A stretch of DNA of 64,000 nt, from positions 806,001-870,000 of the forward strand of contig OZ004594.1 of NCBI GenBank assembly GCA_963924555.1. The letters run 5' to 3'. Made by a program: the position numbers and the translations under genes. Origin of the DNA: Crambe crambe. Its lineage: Eukaryota; Porifera; Demospongiae; Poecilosclerida; Crambeidae. This document shows positions 46,959 to 57,976 of this stretch, piece by piece. Positions within the stretch are counted from its first letter, which is position 1, and each line of letters opens with the position of its first letter. The notes under the pieces are model-generated. The model was not told the origin of the DNA. It saw only the letters and a list, made by a program, of their open reading frames with translations, and did no database searches.

Positions 46959-47648
46959 GTGATTTTTGAATGACCGCTAAAGAACAATTATTGCTAGTCA
47001 TACCTTTCTTTGTGTGCATTGTAGAATTAATAATTTTTCCACTTCCCACTGTTAAAAAATTACTGTATGATTCTAATTTTGGTGAAGACATGAAAACTAT
47101 AAAAAAGGGTTCCTTTATTTACATCCTGCTTGGAGGAAGTACTGTAAAAAGGAAGGAATTGAATCACTGAGGAACAAATTAACACATTTGTTCACAATGT
47201 ACTCTGTGGGGCATGAACTGTTAAGAACAGTAGTGTCTTGCCAAGCATAGACTCACTTTAAAGTGGTGGCAAGCCCCACTTGCACCAAAGTACAGGCCTA
47301 TAATATTTACTACATTATGTTCTAAAAGGACCTTCCCTCCTCCCTCTTTAGGGAGGACACAAAAAGAATAACATCTGGCATGCAGGACATCAAAATACTG
47401 TAGTAGGAGAAGTAACTCTATAAAGATTATAATTATGTAGCCTCTAGGGATCAAGCCCCAGCACTTGTTACATACTCGGAAAATTAAAAGCATAATTATA
47501 AAGCAAAAAGTAGTAAAGATATGGAATGCTGATCACAGGTTTGGATCCAAACTAAAATAAAATATTGATAATAAAAAAGAATTTTTTATGTACATGTTGA
47601 ACGGTTGATGGCTGAATTCACTCACTGAAACAGAGAGCTTCTTATGCT
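46959..47648. other. Convergent spacer, MRTF and DCUN1D3
   Basis: 690 bases between the two stop codons. The open frames seen here are short and have no recognisable domains; this is probably 3' UTR of both genes. Confidence 0.6.
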
Positions 47649-48599
47649 CTACAAAGTAGTTTTCTCCTGTTCACTTTCCACAAAGTCATCAAATAAGGAA
47701 GGCCATGCCTCCGACTCATCATAGTTACTTAAATCTGGAAGAATTGTCTCAATAAAAGGTAGAAACATATTCCAAGTGTCTCTGGATATTCCCTTGACTC
47801 CACTGCTTTTGAGAAAGTTGAACCATTGCTCTAAGATGACCGGTCTGTTCTGTGTGAACACTAGATCCCACAGAGGTACTGCCATGGTGATGGGCAAGGA
47901 CCTTTGACCTGTCGAATGATCAAGTCCGAAAGAAAATGTGAAATTGTACAGTTCTTTGAAGTTTGTTTTGTCTCTAGCCTTGACCAGTAGTTCAGGGAAT
48001 CTCTCTTTGAGACTCTTGGCATTATGGGCCTGCATCTTCTGACAGCCATTCATGAACTCCTCCTTCGTAAATCGACACATTTGTGAGGCTTCAAACTTCC
48101 ATGCCAAAACCAACACGATAAACTCAGTGGGGTCTACTCCTAAATCTATACAGAACTTCTCCATACCCTCCGCTAAGATGGAGTCCTCTTCAGGATCTTT
48201 GTACTTGTTGAAGTACTTCTCTATTTGAGCATGCTTGCTTTGTGTCGACTGAGAAGAAGGCTGGCGTGTGAGTGAGAATTGCCTTGAAGGAACACTCCTT
48301 TCTCCTCCATTGCTGAAGCTGCCTCTATGAGGGACCTTTTGTGACACGGATGATGAAACGGAGCCATTCTGTCTGGGAGCTGTGTGCGTGTGTGACGTGC
48401 TGGTATGTGTAAGGTTCCTTCCACTAACTTCACTGGAATTTGAGTATGAAGTCGCACTGGTGTCGGAACGTGAAGATACAAAACTGCTCTTACTCCCCGT
48501 TTTGCGTTTACTCTTCTTTGGCTTACTTGACGTAGATGCCTCTTTAGAAACATAGTTCGAGGTAGCTTTGCCCCCAGTTTGACTCTGCCCTTGTCCCAT
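47649..48599 (-). CDS. DCUN1D3: DCUN1D3-like cullin neddylation cofactor
   Basis: An intronless frame of 316 aa. The C-terminal PONY domain (about residues 130-310) contains FCIDLGVDPTEFIVLVLAWK, RFTKEEFMNGC, FTFSFGLD, SLPITMAVPLWDLVFTQNRP and ISRDTWNMFLPF, and ends with DESEAWPSLFDDFVE. The Asp, Ala and Asp of the cullin-binding patch are present (RDTW, EAWP, FDDF). I start at the ATG at 48599, not the in-frame GTG three codons earlier. The resulting MGQGQS fits an N-myristoylation signal (MGxxxS), as DCUN1D3 (MGQCVT) has and other DCN1-like proteins lack. The Ser/Thr-rich N-terminal part has no fold. Role: membrane-tethered promotion of NEDD8 transfer to cullins. Confidence 0.92.
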   Translation of the reverse strand: MGQGQSQTGGKATSNYVSKEASTSSKPKKSKRKTGSKSSFVSSRSDTSATSYSNSSEVSGRNLTHTSTSHTHTAPRQNGSVSSSVSQKVPHRGSFSNGGERSVPSRQFSLTRQPSSQSTQSKHAQIEKYFNKYKDPEEDSILAEGMEKFCIDLGVDPTEFIVLVLAWKFEASQMCRFTKEEFMNGCQKMQAHNAKSLKERFPELLVKARDKTNFKELYNFTFSFGLDHSTGQRSLPITMAVPLWDLVFTQNRPVILEQWFNFLKSSGVKGISRDTWNMFLPFIETILPDLSNYDESEAWPSLFDDFVESEQEKTTL

Positions 48600-48763
48600 T
48601 GCGCCCACTTTCTTGGTAAATTCAAGAAGAGCTCCGATATTATGAGTGCTTCAGTTATTTTTGATGCCTTTCTCCGAGTTTCATCCCAGGTTTGATGAGC
48701 TGGTCATCCGGAAGCGTGTGACCGCAACTAATTGATTATGAAATTACTTAATGACATCGTGAT

Positions 48764-50281
48764 CTAATTATTCGTAATAATTATGCATAACTCATTCACT
48801 GGTTCTTTTTGGGTCCTTTTCATCGACAGTTCTTTTTGCATCACCGGGGTCCTTTTCATCAACCTGCAAATCCTCTACTCTATATCAACCACAAACCACA
48901 ATAATAGATAATCCTTATTATTACTGACATTAGAAAATCCATAGTGTATACCTTGATATTTTTTCATTGGCAACAGTTGTTTCATCTTCATCTTCACTAC
49001 TGCAAGATGGAGGGTAGTCCACTAGTTACAAAGATGACATTTAGCAGTAAATGTGATAACATAAGGTATACCAAAATATAAATAATCACGTACCTTCCCT
49101 TTGCCTGGTCACCAGCTGCTTCTCCCGCTCTGCTGCTAACCATTCCTGCTGACAAGAAATCACTTCCGGAGCAGTCCTACACCTGGAGTACTTGTCGAGC
49201 AGTTCTCTGTTCGTTAAACAGAAAATTAGCACACATGAGTTGAAGTATTGCACATCACAAGCAAAAATTCACACTTACTTATTGAGAGATAAAAAGCTGT
49301 GGCCCCATTTGAACTTCATTAGCAAGCCCGAAGCAATTTCAGGATATCCTAATATGGGGGTCATATATGTAGCACAGCCTGTGATGCCTAATAGATAACT
49401 ATTAAAGCCTATGAGAGCAAGTTTGTAACAATTCCTTTGACTACACACTCTATGGATTTGATAATTAGCCCAAAATCAAAAGGGATACAAGATGGAAACA
49501 CAGTCTCATTGTAACCTCATATTTATGGAGAAACCATAGTATCACTCTACATTACCACTCTACATATATACTGGTTATGATTAGAGCAGCTGCTAGTGCT
49601 TCCACACAGGAGAGCTTGCAGGGACAGCCGTAATTGATGGGGTTAGCTGCAACTAGAAATGGAAGCAGTCGAGGATGGGATCCTTTCATCTTAGAGAAAG
49701 GAGTAGAGTCAAGTTTGGCCCACGAGCAGTCTATGACAGCAACACCCTTGCTTGTAATGATGTCTCTGTCTTCGTAAGATATGCATCTTTCCCCAACTGG
49801 TGAGAGCACTATTCCGGGGAATCGCTGTGAAATGGGCAACTTACGAACACAACCTAAACGACTTAATTTCAGACCAGAACATTTCTTGGGATCACACTGA
49901 CCAAGATCCTAAGCTTATAAAAAAAATAATAAATTCATGACAGTCATCTAGATTTGACGACCCTTACCCACATTGCCAAATTTATGCTGATGTCAGCACA
50001 CGCTTCATTGCTACTCTCACTGCTGGAATCGGCTTCTTCTTTGCCAAGAAATGAATTTCTATTGATCCAAAACAACTCTGAAGTCCTGCACACACTGAGC
50101 ATGTGTCAGTAGTTACAAACCCAGGTTCAGTAGTGTCATCCACTTGTCTTCTCCCTTTGACATGCTTGGTCTTCTTCTTATGAATGGAGGAAGGCCTGAC
50201 GCTGTGATCAGGACTACAGGCGGTACCTTCCACCTCCTTTCTGCCAATACCTTTCCGGTTCCCTAGCTTGGACTTGGGCAT
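48764..50281 (-). CDS. TSR3: TSR3, 18S rRNA aminocarboxypropyltransferase
   Basis: Seven exons keep phase: 50121-50281, 49968-50085, 49572-49908, 49279-49348, 49094-49206, 48952-49021, 48764-48863, giving 322 aa (human 312). Conserved segments are [78 protein letters not shown] and [14 protein letters not shown]. Known role: SAM-dependent transfer of the acp group to the hypermodified pseudouridine of 18S rRNA during late small-subunit maturation. The basic N-terminus (residues 1-45) is of the nuclear or nucleolar type. The last two exons are low-complexity and less certain. The stop lies about 165 bases upstream of the DCUN1D3 start. Confidence 0.9.
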
Positions 50282-50544
50282 GTTTACAAGCACCATCCCA
50301 CGTGGAATTCCCGCGAACTTAAGGCTAAGGAAATTCACACCCCTTTCTCGACCTTTTACCAGCGATCTTCCCGATGGAACCTACATCAAATTATTCTTAC
50401 CATGTGCTCAAAACGCTACAAGAAAAGACGGACAAACCTATTCTGGTAAAGTTGTGCACCTAATTAGATTTTGGTTTATGTACCTACGTTTACACACCAA
50501 GACTGGTAGCTAGTTAGGTAGGATGAACAGCAGGCTAGGATGTA

Positions 50545-51115
50545 AGGTAAAGCGGGGTGACTTGGGACACGGGGTAACTTGGGACGGTGGAGTTATATTT
50601 CAATCTTGCTTCGAGATTTACTAAGAGTTTCAAGATCTTATTTTGCACACATAAACAATTATGCTTTGTCTCTCTCTGAATCCAATCTAGAGTGATTTGG
50701 TTACTCTGTTGGTAATAAGCAGCCCTAAACACTCTGCTGATTTTACAAGACCGCAAGAAAAAACTTAATAAACTAACTTCAAACTCACTGAACTGATTTA
50801 TTATTCACTGAGATAACGCTGCATAATGATCTCTGTGTTTTAAAAAAGTGATAAGTCAGCAGAATATGCATAGTGCACTGTTTTAGCTTTATCAAAATTG
50901 CATGGACATGCAGTGTCCCTGAAAGGGATTTCTGCATACTACACATGGGCGAATTGTAGCCAATTAATTAGTAAGCAATGCCAATCATCTTTAGCTCAAC
51001 CTGGGACTAGAAAAGTTACTCTATCTCTTGCAACTTAAAGCTTGTTTATAGCTAAAGCGGTTGCAGAGATATCATCATTTGTAGTAAGAGTGTCCCAAGT
51101 TACCCCAATCTACCT
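50545..51115. mobile_element. 571-bp TIR element inserted in the 17-bp minisatellite
   Basis: Perfectly placed TA duplications (50543-50544 and 51116-51117) split one minisatellite unit (GATG-TA-CAGCAGG). The ends are 26-base inverted repeats differing at three positions: left AGGTAAAGCGGGGTGACTTG and right, read inverted, AGGTAGATTGGGGTAACTTG, both continuing GGACAC. A second GGGGTAACTTGGGAC follows the left end. No coding sequence is found. TA duplication and the size suggest a Tc1/mariner-related MITE. Confidence 0.9.
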
Positions 51116-51117
51116 TA

Positions 51118-52310
51118 CAGCAGGCTAGGATGTACAGCAGGCTAGGATGTACAGCAGGCTAGGTTGTACAGCAGGCTAGGATGTACAGCAGGCTAGGTTG
51201 TACAGCAGGCTAGGATGTACAGCAGGCTAGGATGTACAGCAGGCTAGGATGTACAGCAGGCTAGGATGTACAGCAGGCTAGGATGTACAGCAGGCTAGGT
51301 TGTACAGCAGGCTAGGTTGTACAGCAGGCTAGGATGTACAGCAGGCTAGGATGTACAGCAGGCTAGGATGTACAGCAGGCTAGGATGTACAGCAGGCTAG
51401 GATGTACAGCAGGCTAGGTTGTACAGCAGGCTAGGATGTACAGCAGGCTAGGATGTACAGCAGGCTAGGATGTACAGCAGGCTAGGATGTACAGCAGGCT
51501 AGGTTGTACAGCAGGCTAGGATGTACAGCAGGCTAGGATGTACAGCAGGCTAGGATGTACAGCAGGCTAGGATGTACAGCAGGCTAGGTTGTACAGCAGG
51601 CTAGGTTGTACAGCAGGCTAGGATGTACAGCAGGCTAGGATGTACAGCAGGCTAGGATGTACAGCAGGCTAGGATGTACAGCAGGCTAGGTTGTACAGCA
51701 GGCTAGGATGTACAGCAGGCTAGGATGTACAGCAGGCTAGGATGTACAGCAGGCTAGGATGTACAGCAGGCTAGGATGTACAGCAGGCTAGGTTGTACAG
51801 CAGGCTAGGTTGTACAGCAGGCTAGGATGTACAGCAGGCTAGGATGTACAGCAGGCTAGGATGTACAGCAGGCTAGGATGTACAGCAGGCTAGGATGTAC
51901 AGCAGGCTAGGTTGTACAGCAGGCTAGGATGTACAGCAGGCTAGGATGTACAGCAGGCTAGGATGTACAGCAGGCTAGGATGTACAGCAGGCTAGGTTGT
52001 ACAGCAGGCTAGGATGTACAGCAGGCTAGGATGTACAGCAGGCTAGGATGTACAGCAGGCTAGGATGTACAGCAGGCTAGGTTGTACAGCAGGCTAGGTT
52101 GTACAGCAGGCTAGGATGTACAGCAGGCTAGGATGTACAGCAGGCTAGGATGTACAGCAGGCTAGGATGTACAGCAGGCTAGGTTGTACAGCAGGCTAGG
52201 ATGTACAGCAGGCTAGGATGTACAGCAGGCTAGGATGTACAGCAGGCTAGGATGTACAGCAGGCTAGGATGTACAGCAGGCTAGGTTGTACAGCAGGCTA
52301 GGTTGTACAG
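51118..52310. repeat. 17-bp minisatellite, about 70 units, with higher-order pattern
   Basis: The unit is CAGCAGGCTAGGATGTA, with a variant having GGTTG in place of GGATG. Two further units lie left of the inserted element (50522-50544). Writing A for GGATG and T for GGTTG, the order settles into a block A5TT A5T A4T A4TT A4T (29 units, 493 bases), which occurs twice in full from about 51206 and starts a third time. The array lies between TSR3 and the AMP-binding gene, possibly in the latter's first intron. Confidence 0.95.
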
Positions 52311-52359
52311 GCTAGCTTGCCTCCCTTGAACGTGAATCTAACCTATGATTTTCTGACAG

Positions 52360-54587
52360 GTGATCCATAATCAGTGTGTGACCAGACGAAACCTGCATGA
52401 GAAAATCACTGCCGCTACCAATCTACTGAAATGGAAAGGTGTGCTCCCCAACGATCGTGTGCTGATGACCATTCAGCCATCAGTCGACTTTTATGCCATA
52501 GCAATTGCTATTTTTGCCATAGGTAAGGGGAAAAAAATGGAGTGTAAAGGAATGAATTTGACTAAGAGAACTTCACTTCTATAATAAATTATTATACATT
52601 TATCTGATGTCTGGTATTAGGTGGTGCCATTATCATCATTGATCCCTCCATGGGGTTAGATCGCTTAAACCACTGCATTGCTACTGCTAAGCCTTCCATG
52701 TGGGTGTGGAAGAGAGGATCAAAACTCCGATTCCTCAAGGTATGTTAGTAATCCATTTCCTCCCTTCCTTCCATGCATTGACCTCCTTCTCCCTATCATC
52801 CTTCTTTTTCCCTTTCTCCTCCCTCCTCCTCACTCATTCTCTCTCCCTCCTCCTCACTCATTCTCTCTCCCTCCCCTTTTCCCTTTTTTCTCTCCCGCTC
52901 TCTTTTTAGTACATTTTGCCTTCTGTACGTTCCATACCTCTCCACATGGAGCTGGGAGACTTGGAACTTCCCAGCTCATCAATGGAACTCTATGATCCAA
53001 TGGAAGTGGAGGCAGTGGACCACGCCTTGGTGACCTTCACCACGGGAAGCACAGGGATGCCCAAGTTGCTCTTGCGGAAGCACATTTTCCTGATGAACCA
53101 GACTCACTCTCTAACCATGTCTTTTGACCTTGTTGTCAAGAAGGAATTAGACATGGAAGAAGAAGATGCTGTTTTCTGTACTAATCTAGCAGTATTCCCT
53201 CTCCACCACATCAAAGTAGATCCATCATTGTGAAGTGTTGAAGTACAACACTGATACTTTCTTTCTTAACAGGTTGGCTCTCTTTGTCTGCTCTACCCGA
53301 ACATCAAAAGTGCAAACCCTTTGGATATGATCAATGCGTTCAAAAAGTACAGCTGTACTGCCTTGACTGGTTCACCTGCATTCGTGGAGAAAGTGGCATC
53401 CTACGCTCACAAAAATGGCCTCACTTTACCACTCAAATACACAGCTATGGGAGGGGCCCCCGTCTTCAGGGGGAGTCTGCGGACAATTGCAGGCGTGACC
53501 CCCGAGAAGAGGACGGCTGTGGTATATGGGAGCACAGAGGCAGAACCCATAAGTATGATCCTTGCAGCGGAGAAGATGGAGTTGGAAGCATCACAACCAG
53601 ATGGCCTGTGTGTAGGTGAACCTGTGTTCAAGGGAACCGTCAAAGTTATCCACATACTGGAAGGTATCCAAATTTTTGTGGGTCTGGAATTTTTTGTTGT
53701 AATACTAATCAAACATTAGTGCTTGTTCTCTGTGTTTTTGTATTTGTACAGAGCCTATTGCTGGCCCCATTAATATATCTGAAGAGTTGGAATTGCCAAG
53801 TGGAGAGATCGGGGAAGTCATAGTATCGGGTTGGCACGTTAACACATATCAAGTAAGTAAAGTGATGACGAATTCCACCCGAACACCTGGTGTGGTAATT
53901 ACATTTCCCTCTCCTTTAGGTAAACCCTGAGCGCTTGATCACTGATCAAGATGGATTGGTGTGGCTAAGAATAGAGGATGCTGGCTTCTTGGACCAGGAA
54001 GGGAGGGTGTGGTTGGTGGGCAGGGTCAAATGGAGGGTCGAAAAGGGTAACAGGACATTTTGGTCGATTGTTGTGGAACAGAAGGTAACACATGAATGAA
54101 TATCTGATCATGTGACTGACAAATACCTGGAAATCACACCCTTTTTTTCGGTTACCTCTTTTTTGTCTTCCTCAGGTGTTGGATAGATGTAGCCTGATCA
54201 CATTTGCTTCATATCTTCCTCACAAAGGAGAGGCATGGCTCTTTTTGGAAGCACCAAAAGGCCTGCCAGATAAAGAGAAAGCTGGTATGTACTGTACTGT
54301 GTGTGCTCGCATCATGTGACAGATACTTTCTTTATAAAGGGATCAGGTCCTTCCTGAGTCGAGAGGGAATCCCTGTTGATCACCTGGAGATACGCCGACA
54401 CATCCCTAGAGATCGCAGGCACCAGTCAAAGCCAGACACTGCAGCCCTGTTCAAACGTGGGAATCAAAACAGTCCCTTCAAAATCATCATATTCTTGTTA
54501 AAATCCAACCCTCTCATGGCTATTTTTGTGCTCTTCATGCAAATTGTTCTCATTCTGTTAGTCCTACTATTCATAATTAGTCACTGA
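52360..54587 (+). CDS. AMP-binding enzyme (OleC / acyl-CoA synthetase-like) with C-terminal membrane anchor, 5' end missing
   Basis: Exons keep phase: 52360-52522, 52621-52739, 52910-53215, 53273-53663, 53752-53852, 53920-54084, 54176-54284, 54340-54587, giving about 533 residues. The adenylation signature FTTGSTGMPK (Ser/Thr/Gly loop), GGAI-IIIDPSMG and VVYGSTEAEP are seen, with GSPAFVEKV and AMGGAPV typical of bacterial OleC-like ligases. A late motif DAGFLDQEGRVWLVGR holds the usual DxGx..GRxxxxGR hinge. The protein ends with a hydrophobic helix (LMAIFVLFMQIVLILLVLLF). Substrate unknown; a fatty or beta-hydroxy acid is inferred. The first exon here starts at an acceptor without an ATG, so an upstream exon exists. 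A candidate frame with RKDGQTYSGK lies at 50268-50455, which would place the minisatellite in intron 1. Confidence 0.8.
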
Positions 54588-54618
54588 ATGAGTGTATCAA
54601 ATTCCTTTTTTAAAGACA

Positions 54619-54831
54619 TTATGTGAGTGAATGAATCGAGCAAACTATTAACGCTCCAAGAAAGACGAATGTGATGTGACAGTATATCATTGGCTTACAT
54701 GTACCTTGTAATAGAACCATAAAACTCATAGATCCCTTGAAGTGATCATCTATTTCTCCATCTTCATTCTCATGATGGTCATCATCTGGAGGCTGCTCAG
54801 AGAGTAAGAGCTTGTACTTATCACTTGGCAC
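54619..54831 (-). CDS. Small hypothetical membrane protein
   Basis: An open frame of 70 aa starting MPSDKYKLLLSEQPPDDDHH, with an acidic middle and one hydrophobic segment (YCHITFVFLGALIVCSI). It may instead be exon 1 of a longer gene, since GGTACATG after VLLQ is a usable donor. Not recognised. It lies convergent with the AMP-binding gene and downstream of the dispanin genes. Confidence 0.3.
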   Translation of the reverse strand: MPSDKYKLLLSEQPPDDDHHENEDGEIDDHFKGSMSFMVLLQGTCKPMIYCHITFVFLGALIVCSIHSLT

Positions 54832-55401
54832 ATTAACCGTCCATTATGAGGAATTGCTATATATTATTATTAGTATTTACTAGTCAAAGAAAGAATGCCT
54901 CTTCAAAGAGAAAACCTCTCCCATAAAGTTGCCTATAAAAAATAGGCATCAGTCTATTATGCTAATTTTTGGGCCTTTTATGCTTTTGAGCAATTCCCCA
55001 AAAAGTTATCAATTTTGCTTTTAATTATGCCATTATGCTCTAGATTGTGCCAATAATCTTACTGAGAAATCAAGGTTTTCTTCTTTACACACACTTACTC
55101 ACCCTAAAGATTGTTCAGCCATGTTGTAGCTAGCTATGATGCACTGATAAGATGTCATTATTGCATATATTCCAATGATACATGATTATAATATGGACTA
55201 AACATTGCTTGCTTCCTTAACTTTAACGTTTGGAATTATTATAAAAAAAAATTATTTGCTAAAAAGCATGCCTGAAACTCACCTATTATGCTAGCATTAT
55301 GCCTGATGCTCGGGAGTATCATGCCTAAAATTATTCCGGCATAATAGGCTGGTCCCTACCTATAAATTATTAATTAAAATCTGTTTTAATGATCAGTTCT
55401 A
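54832..55401. other. AT-rich spacer downstream of dispanin gene 1
   Basis: No gene is seen. It contains repeated TTATGC elements (TATTATGCTA, CATTATGCTC, ATTATGCCTG), possibly an old interspersed repeat. Confidence 0.5.
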
Positions 55402-56112
55402 TCAGCCATGAATTCCTCGTCCATAGTCAATGCCATAGAAGATGCCGAAAAGGATGGCACCAAATACAAGAAATGCCAGAATCAGCAGAGTTACAATGGT
55501 GACTGTGAACACAATGGTTATCCATCGCCTGGCTTTTGCTGAAGCTTGGTTAGCACCATCAAAGTCACCACTCTTGAAGCTGCTGTTGACCTAAATCAAT
55601 ACCAAAATCTTGGTCATGCATTGCCTCACAAGGGAGAGGGTGGAACCTCCAATAATGGACATACTTGGGACCCAGCCTTTAGGCCCTTATAGAGAGGCTG
55701 TCCTCGTTTGGAGGTTATTTCATATAGAAGATTGTCCTTTGTTGAGAGGTTTGTTCTCTTTTAGAATGTCCTTTATTGGAGGTTGTTTTTTTTTCCCCAC
55801 TGTTTTTTAATAGGGGAGGTATTTGGGTACTTACTTTCACAGCATTGATGCAAGCTACAATCCCACAGGGACAGCATAACAGCATAGCCAATAGAGAAAG
55901 ACAAAAATAACTATCAGGCTTTTCAGAAGGCACCTGTAATAGGAATGACATATGTAAAAGGGATGGGCTCCCTAGGTGTGGGACTTACTTGGTCATATGT
56001 TTCAATCTGCTGACCACCGGTACCATGGACGTGATATTCTGGTTAGTGTAATACTTTAGTGATAAGTGAAGTAGCTTTCCTATATATAGTTCTTACCTAC
56101 TGTAGTCTTCAT
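55402..56112 (-). CDS. CD225 / dispanin family membrane protein 1
   Basis: Four exons keep phase: 56097-56112, 55989-56038, 55835-55933, 55402-55590, giving 117 aa. The CD225 core reads SYFCLSLLAMLLCCPCGIVACINAVKV then NSSFKSGDFDGANQASAKAR, followed by a second span ITIVFTVTIVTLLILAFLVF. The double Cys in the first span and the SGDFDGA..AS..A loop are the family hallmarks. Family role: small proteins that alter membrane curvature and fusion; IFITMs are the vertebrate members. Whether this sponge form has antiviral activity is unknown. Paralogue on the same strand just upstream. Confidence 0.85.
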
Positions 56113-56202
56113 TATACTGGCCTAATGAAGCTCGAGCACCAGGCAGCTGCACGATTACAAGGTGGGTGTATGCGAGAGATACGCCCACCAATGTTCTTAA
56201 AC

Positions 56203-56244
56203 GCATGCGCAATAAGTCCATGTTGTAATACGCATGCGCAATAA
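56203..56244 (-). promoter_or_regulatory. Paired GCATGCGCAATAA motifs upstream of dispanin 1
   Basis: GCATGCGCAATAA occurs at 56203-56215 and 56232-56244, about 90-135 bases before the start codon at 56112. The same 13 bases occur at 57964-57976, about 90 bases before the dispanin 2 start, in the same orientation. GCATGC/TGCGCA resembles part of an NRF1 site. An inverted repeat GGTGGGTGTAT...ATACGCCCACC lies next to it at 56161-56189. Confidence 0.5.
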
Positions 56245-56253
56245 GTCTCAATA

Positions 56254-57877
56254 CTAAAAACGTGTATAGTGTCCTAAATGAATCAGGTCTATGAGATATA
56301 AGAATCCAAACAGGGCAAGACTAATTAGAAGTATCACAGAAATCAAAATCAAAAGGAATCCAATCTTTATTGAGGCTCCAGAGTAGCGTAGAGCCTCTTC
56401 TGATGCCCTCTCGGCTCCTTTAAAGTCCCCACTTCTCAGCATTCTCTTAACCTGTGTGTGGAATGATCATCAGGGTGAGAGATCAATCACTAGTATCAAT
56501 GGTTGCATCATCGGCCGTTAATTCAACTGTTTCATTAACAAGTATGGTCAATTGGTCATCAACACACCAGCTATGTCAACAAATAGAACACTAACGTAGG
56601 AAGTTCAACAGAGGTGGCCATGGGAGGCCAGCGATTACATTGTGGTTTGTTACACTACATCCCCAACAAATTATATTTTGAGCTAGAAGCTGCAATTAGC
56701 TAGCTATGTCTCTAAAGCAAATCTATTAATGTTAGCCTTATGATCAAATGATTATCCAAGATTTCAGATGGGTGGCTTCACTGGCTTCACCATATTTGCT
56801 TTCATCCACTGTGCTGCATTACAGGTACACTCAATCATCTTTGACACATGCACATCATCACAGTACAGGTGTGATTGTTATCTAACATGTGGCCTTATAG
56901 TATATGTCATGTATACAGACATCTTTGGAGTGGTCACAGGTGTGATTGTTAAAGGAAATCACAGTTATTGTAAATGTGTGACCTTGAAAGTAATAATTAT
57001 TAGTAAACATATGGATGTGTCATGTATATATAGACTATATTCTAGGTCAGAATTTCTGGGGCACTACAGTACATACACTATTTCCCTGGCTTCCCCTCAG
57101 GACCTAGCCCTGTTATCACATTAGCTATGTTAATGTGAAATAGGTCTCTAATTTGCAATCATTCACTTTTTAAGGAAAACCAATGTAGAATGAGTTGTAG
57201 AAGCTATCTGATGAGCAGAGCTAATGGCATCAATTCACCCGGTACCCATTAACATTACATGCAGCTTCATCTATAGCTTCACTCTATTGTAGAAGTGATT
57301 CGGTAGCTACCTGGTTAGACTTCTTAATGGCCACTATTCCAATTGCACAGCAGCAGAGCAGTGCCAGTCGAGAGAGGGAGTGGTGGTCATCAGGAGAAAC
57401 AAGTTCTGTGGTGCCATATTCAGGAATTTGTTCTGATACCAGCTGTACGATGAAAAGAGGTTCTTCTGTATTAGTTAGCAGGATGAATGACTAGAATATG
57501 TTAGGAAATTTTTGCCCTTTGCAGCTACAATGTGGTGACAAGCTAATCGTGAAGTCATGATGGCTAAGCCTGTGAAAATGTTTAATATCTAGCACAGTCC
57601 AGTTATTTGCTAATTCATTCAGCTCTCTATATGCACTAATGAATTGAATAAATAATAAACTTGGCATGCCACTATATATGACCCCTCCACCAAGAGCTAG
57701 AGTCCTTAGGCTAGGCTAGGGTATCATTCAGTTACCTTTACATTCTCTGAAGACTCCTCCTGTTCTGGCATAGGAGGTTCATATTCATAATCTTAATCAA
57801 CACACATTAAAGTTAGTATTCTAATTGTCCAGCTAAAAAAGTCTCTCACCACTTATATGGTGCGTCAAATTTGCCAT
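56254..57877 (-). CDS. CD225 / dispanin family membrane protein 2
   Basis: Four exons keep phase: 57850-57877, 57736-57791, 57311-57442, 56254-56451, giving 137 aa. An acidic N-terminus (DYEYEPPMPEQEESSENV) precedes the CD225 core LSRLALLCCCAIGIVAIKKS, then RMLRSGDFKGAERASEEALR and the second span IKIGFLLILISVILLISLAL. Compared with dispanin 1 the first span is shorter and the N-tail longer. The genes are tandem duplicates (stop of 2 is 142 bases from the start of 1) with the same intron pattern. A dispersed repeat fills part of the 859-base intron 3 (56452-57310). Confidence 0.85.
56869..57040. repeat. Dispersed repeat segment shared with 2700-2960
   Basis: CACAGGTGTGATTGTTAAAG, AAATCACAGTTATTGT, TGTGTGACCTTGAAAG and ATGGATGTGTCATGTATATA match, in inverted orientation, the interior of the 576-bp element at 2494-3069. 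A possible element end, GGACCTAGCCCTG, lies at 57100-57112. This suggests a second, older copy of that family. Confidence 0.6.
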
Positions 57878-57963
57878 ATTGATCCCACTGACTTGCCTGT
57901 TAGTAAGCAAAAACTGGCTGCCATAACACAGTAGCAAATGAGCAAAGCTGTGATCTGGATTGA

Positions 57964-57976
57964 GCATGCGCAATAA
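57964..57976 (-). promoter_or_regulatory. GCATGCGCAATAA motif upstream of dispanin 2
   Basis: Same 13-base motif as the pair upstream of dispanin 1, about 87-99 bases before this gene's start codon. Confidence 0.45.

Noticed and set aside
51118-52310. CRISPR-like array of short repeats
   Set aside because: The 17-bp units are directly head to tail with no spacers and the setting is a eukaryotic genome, so it is a minisatellite. The same holds for 27205-27396 and 59176-59459.
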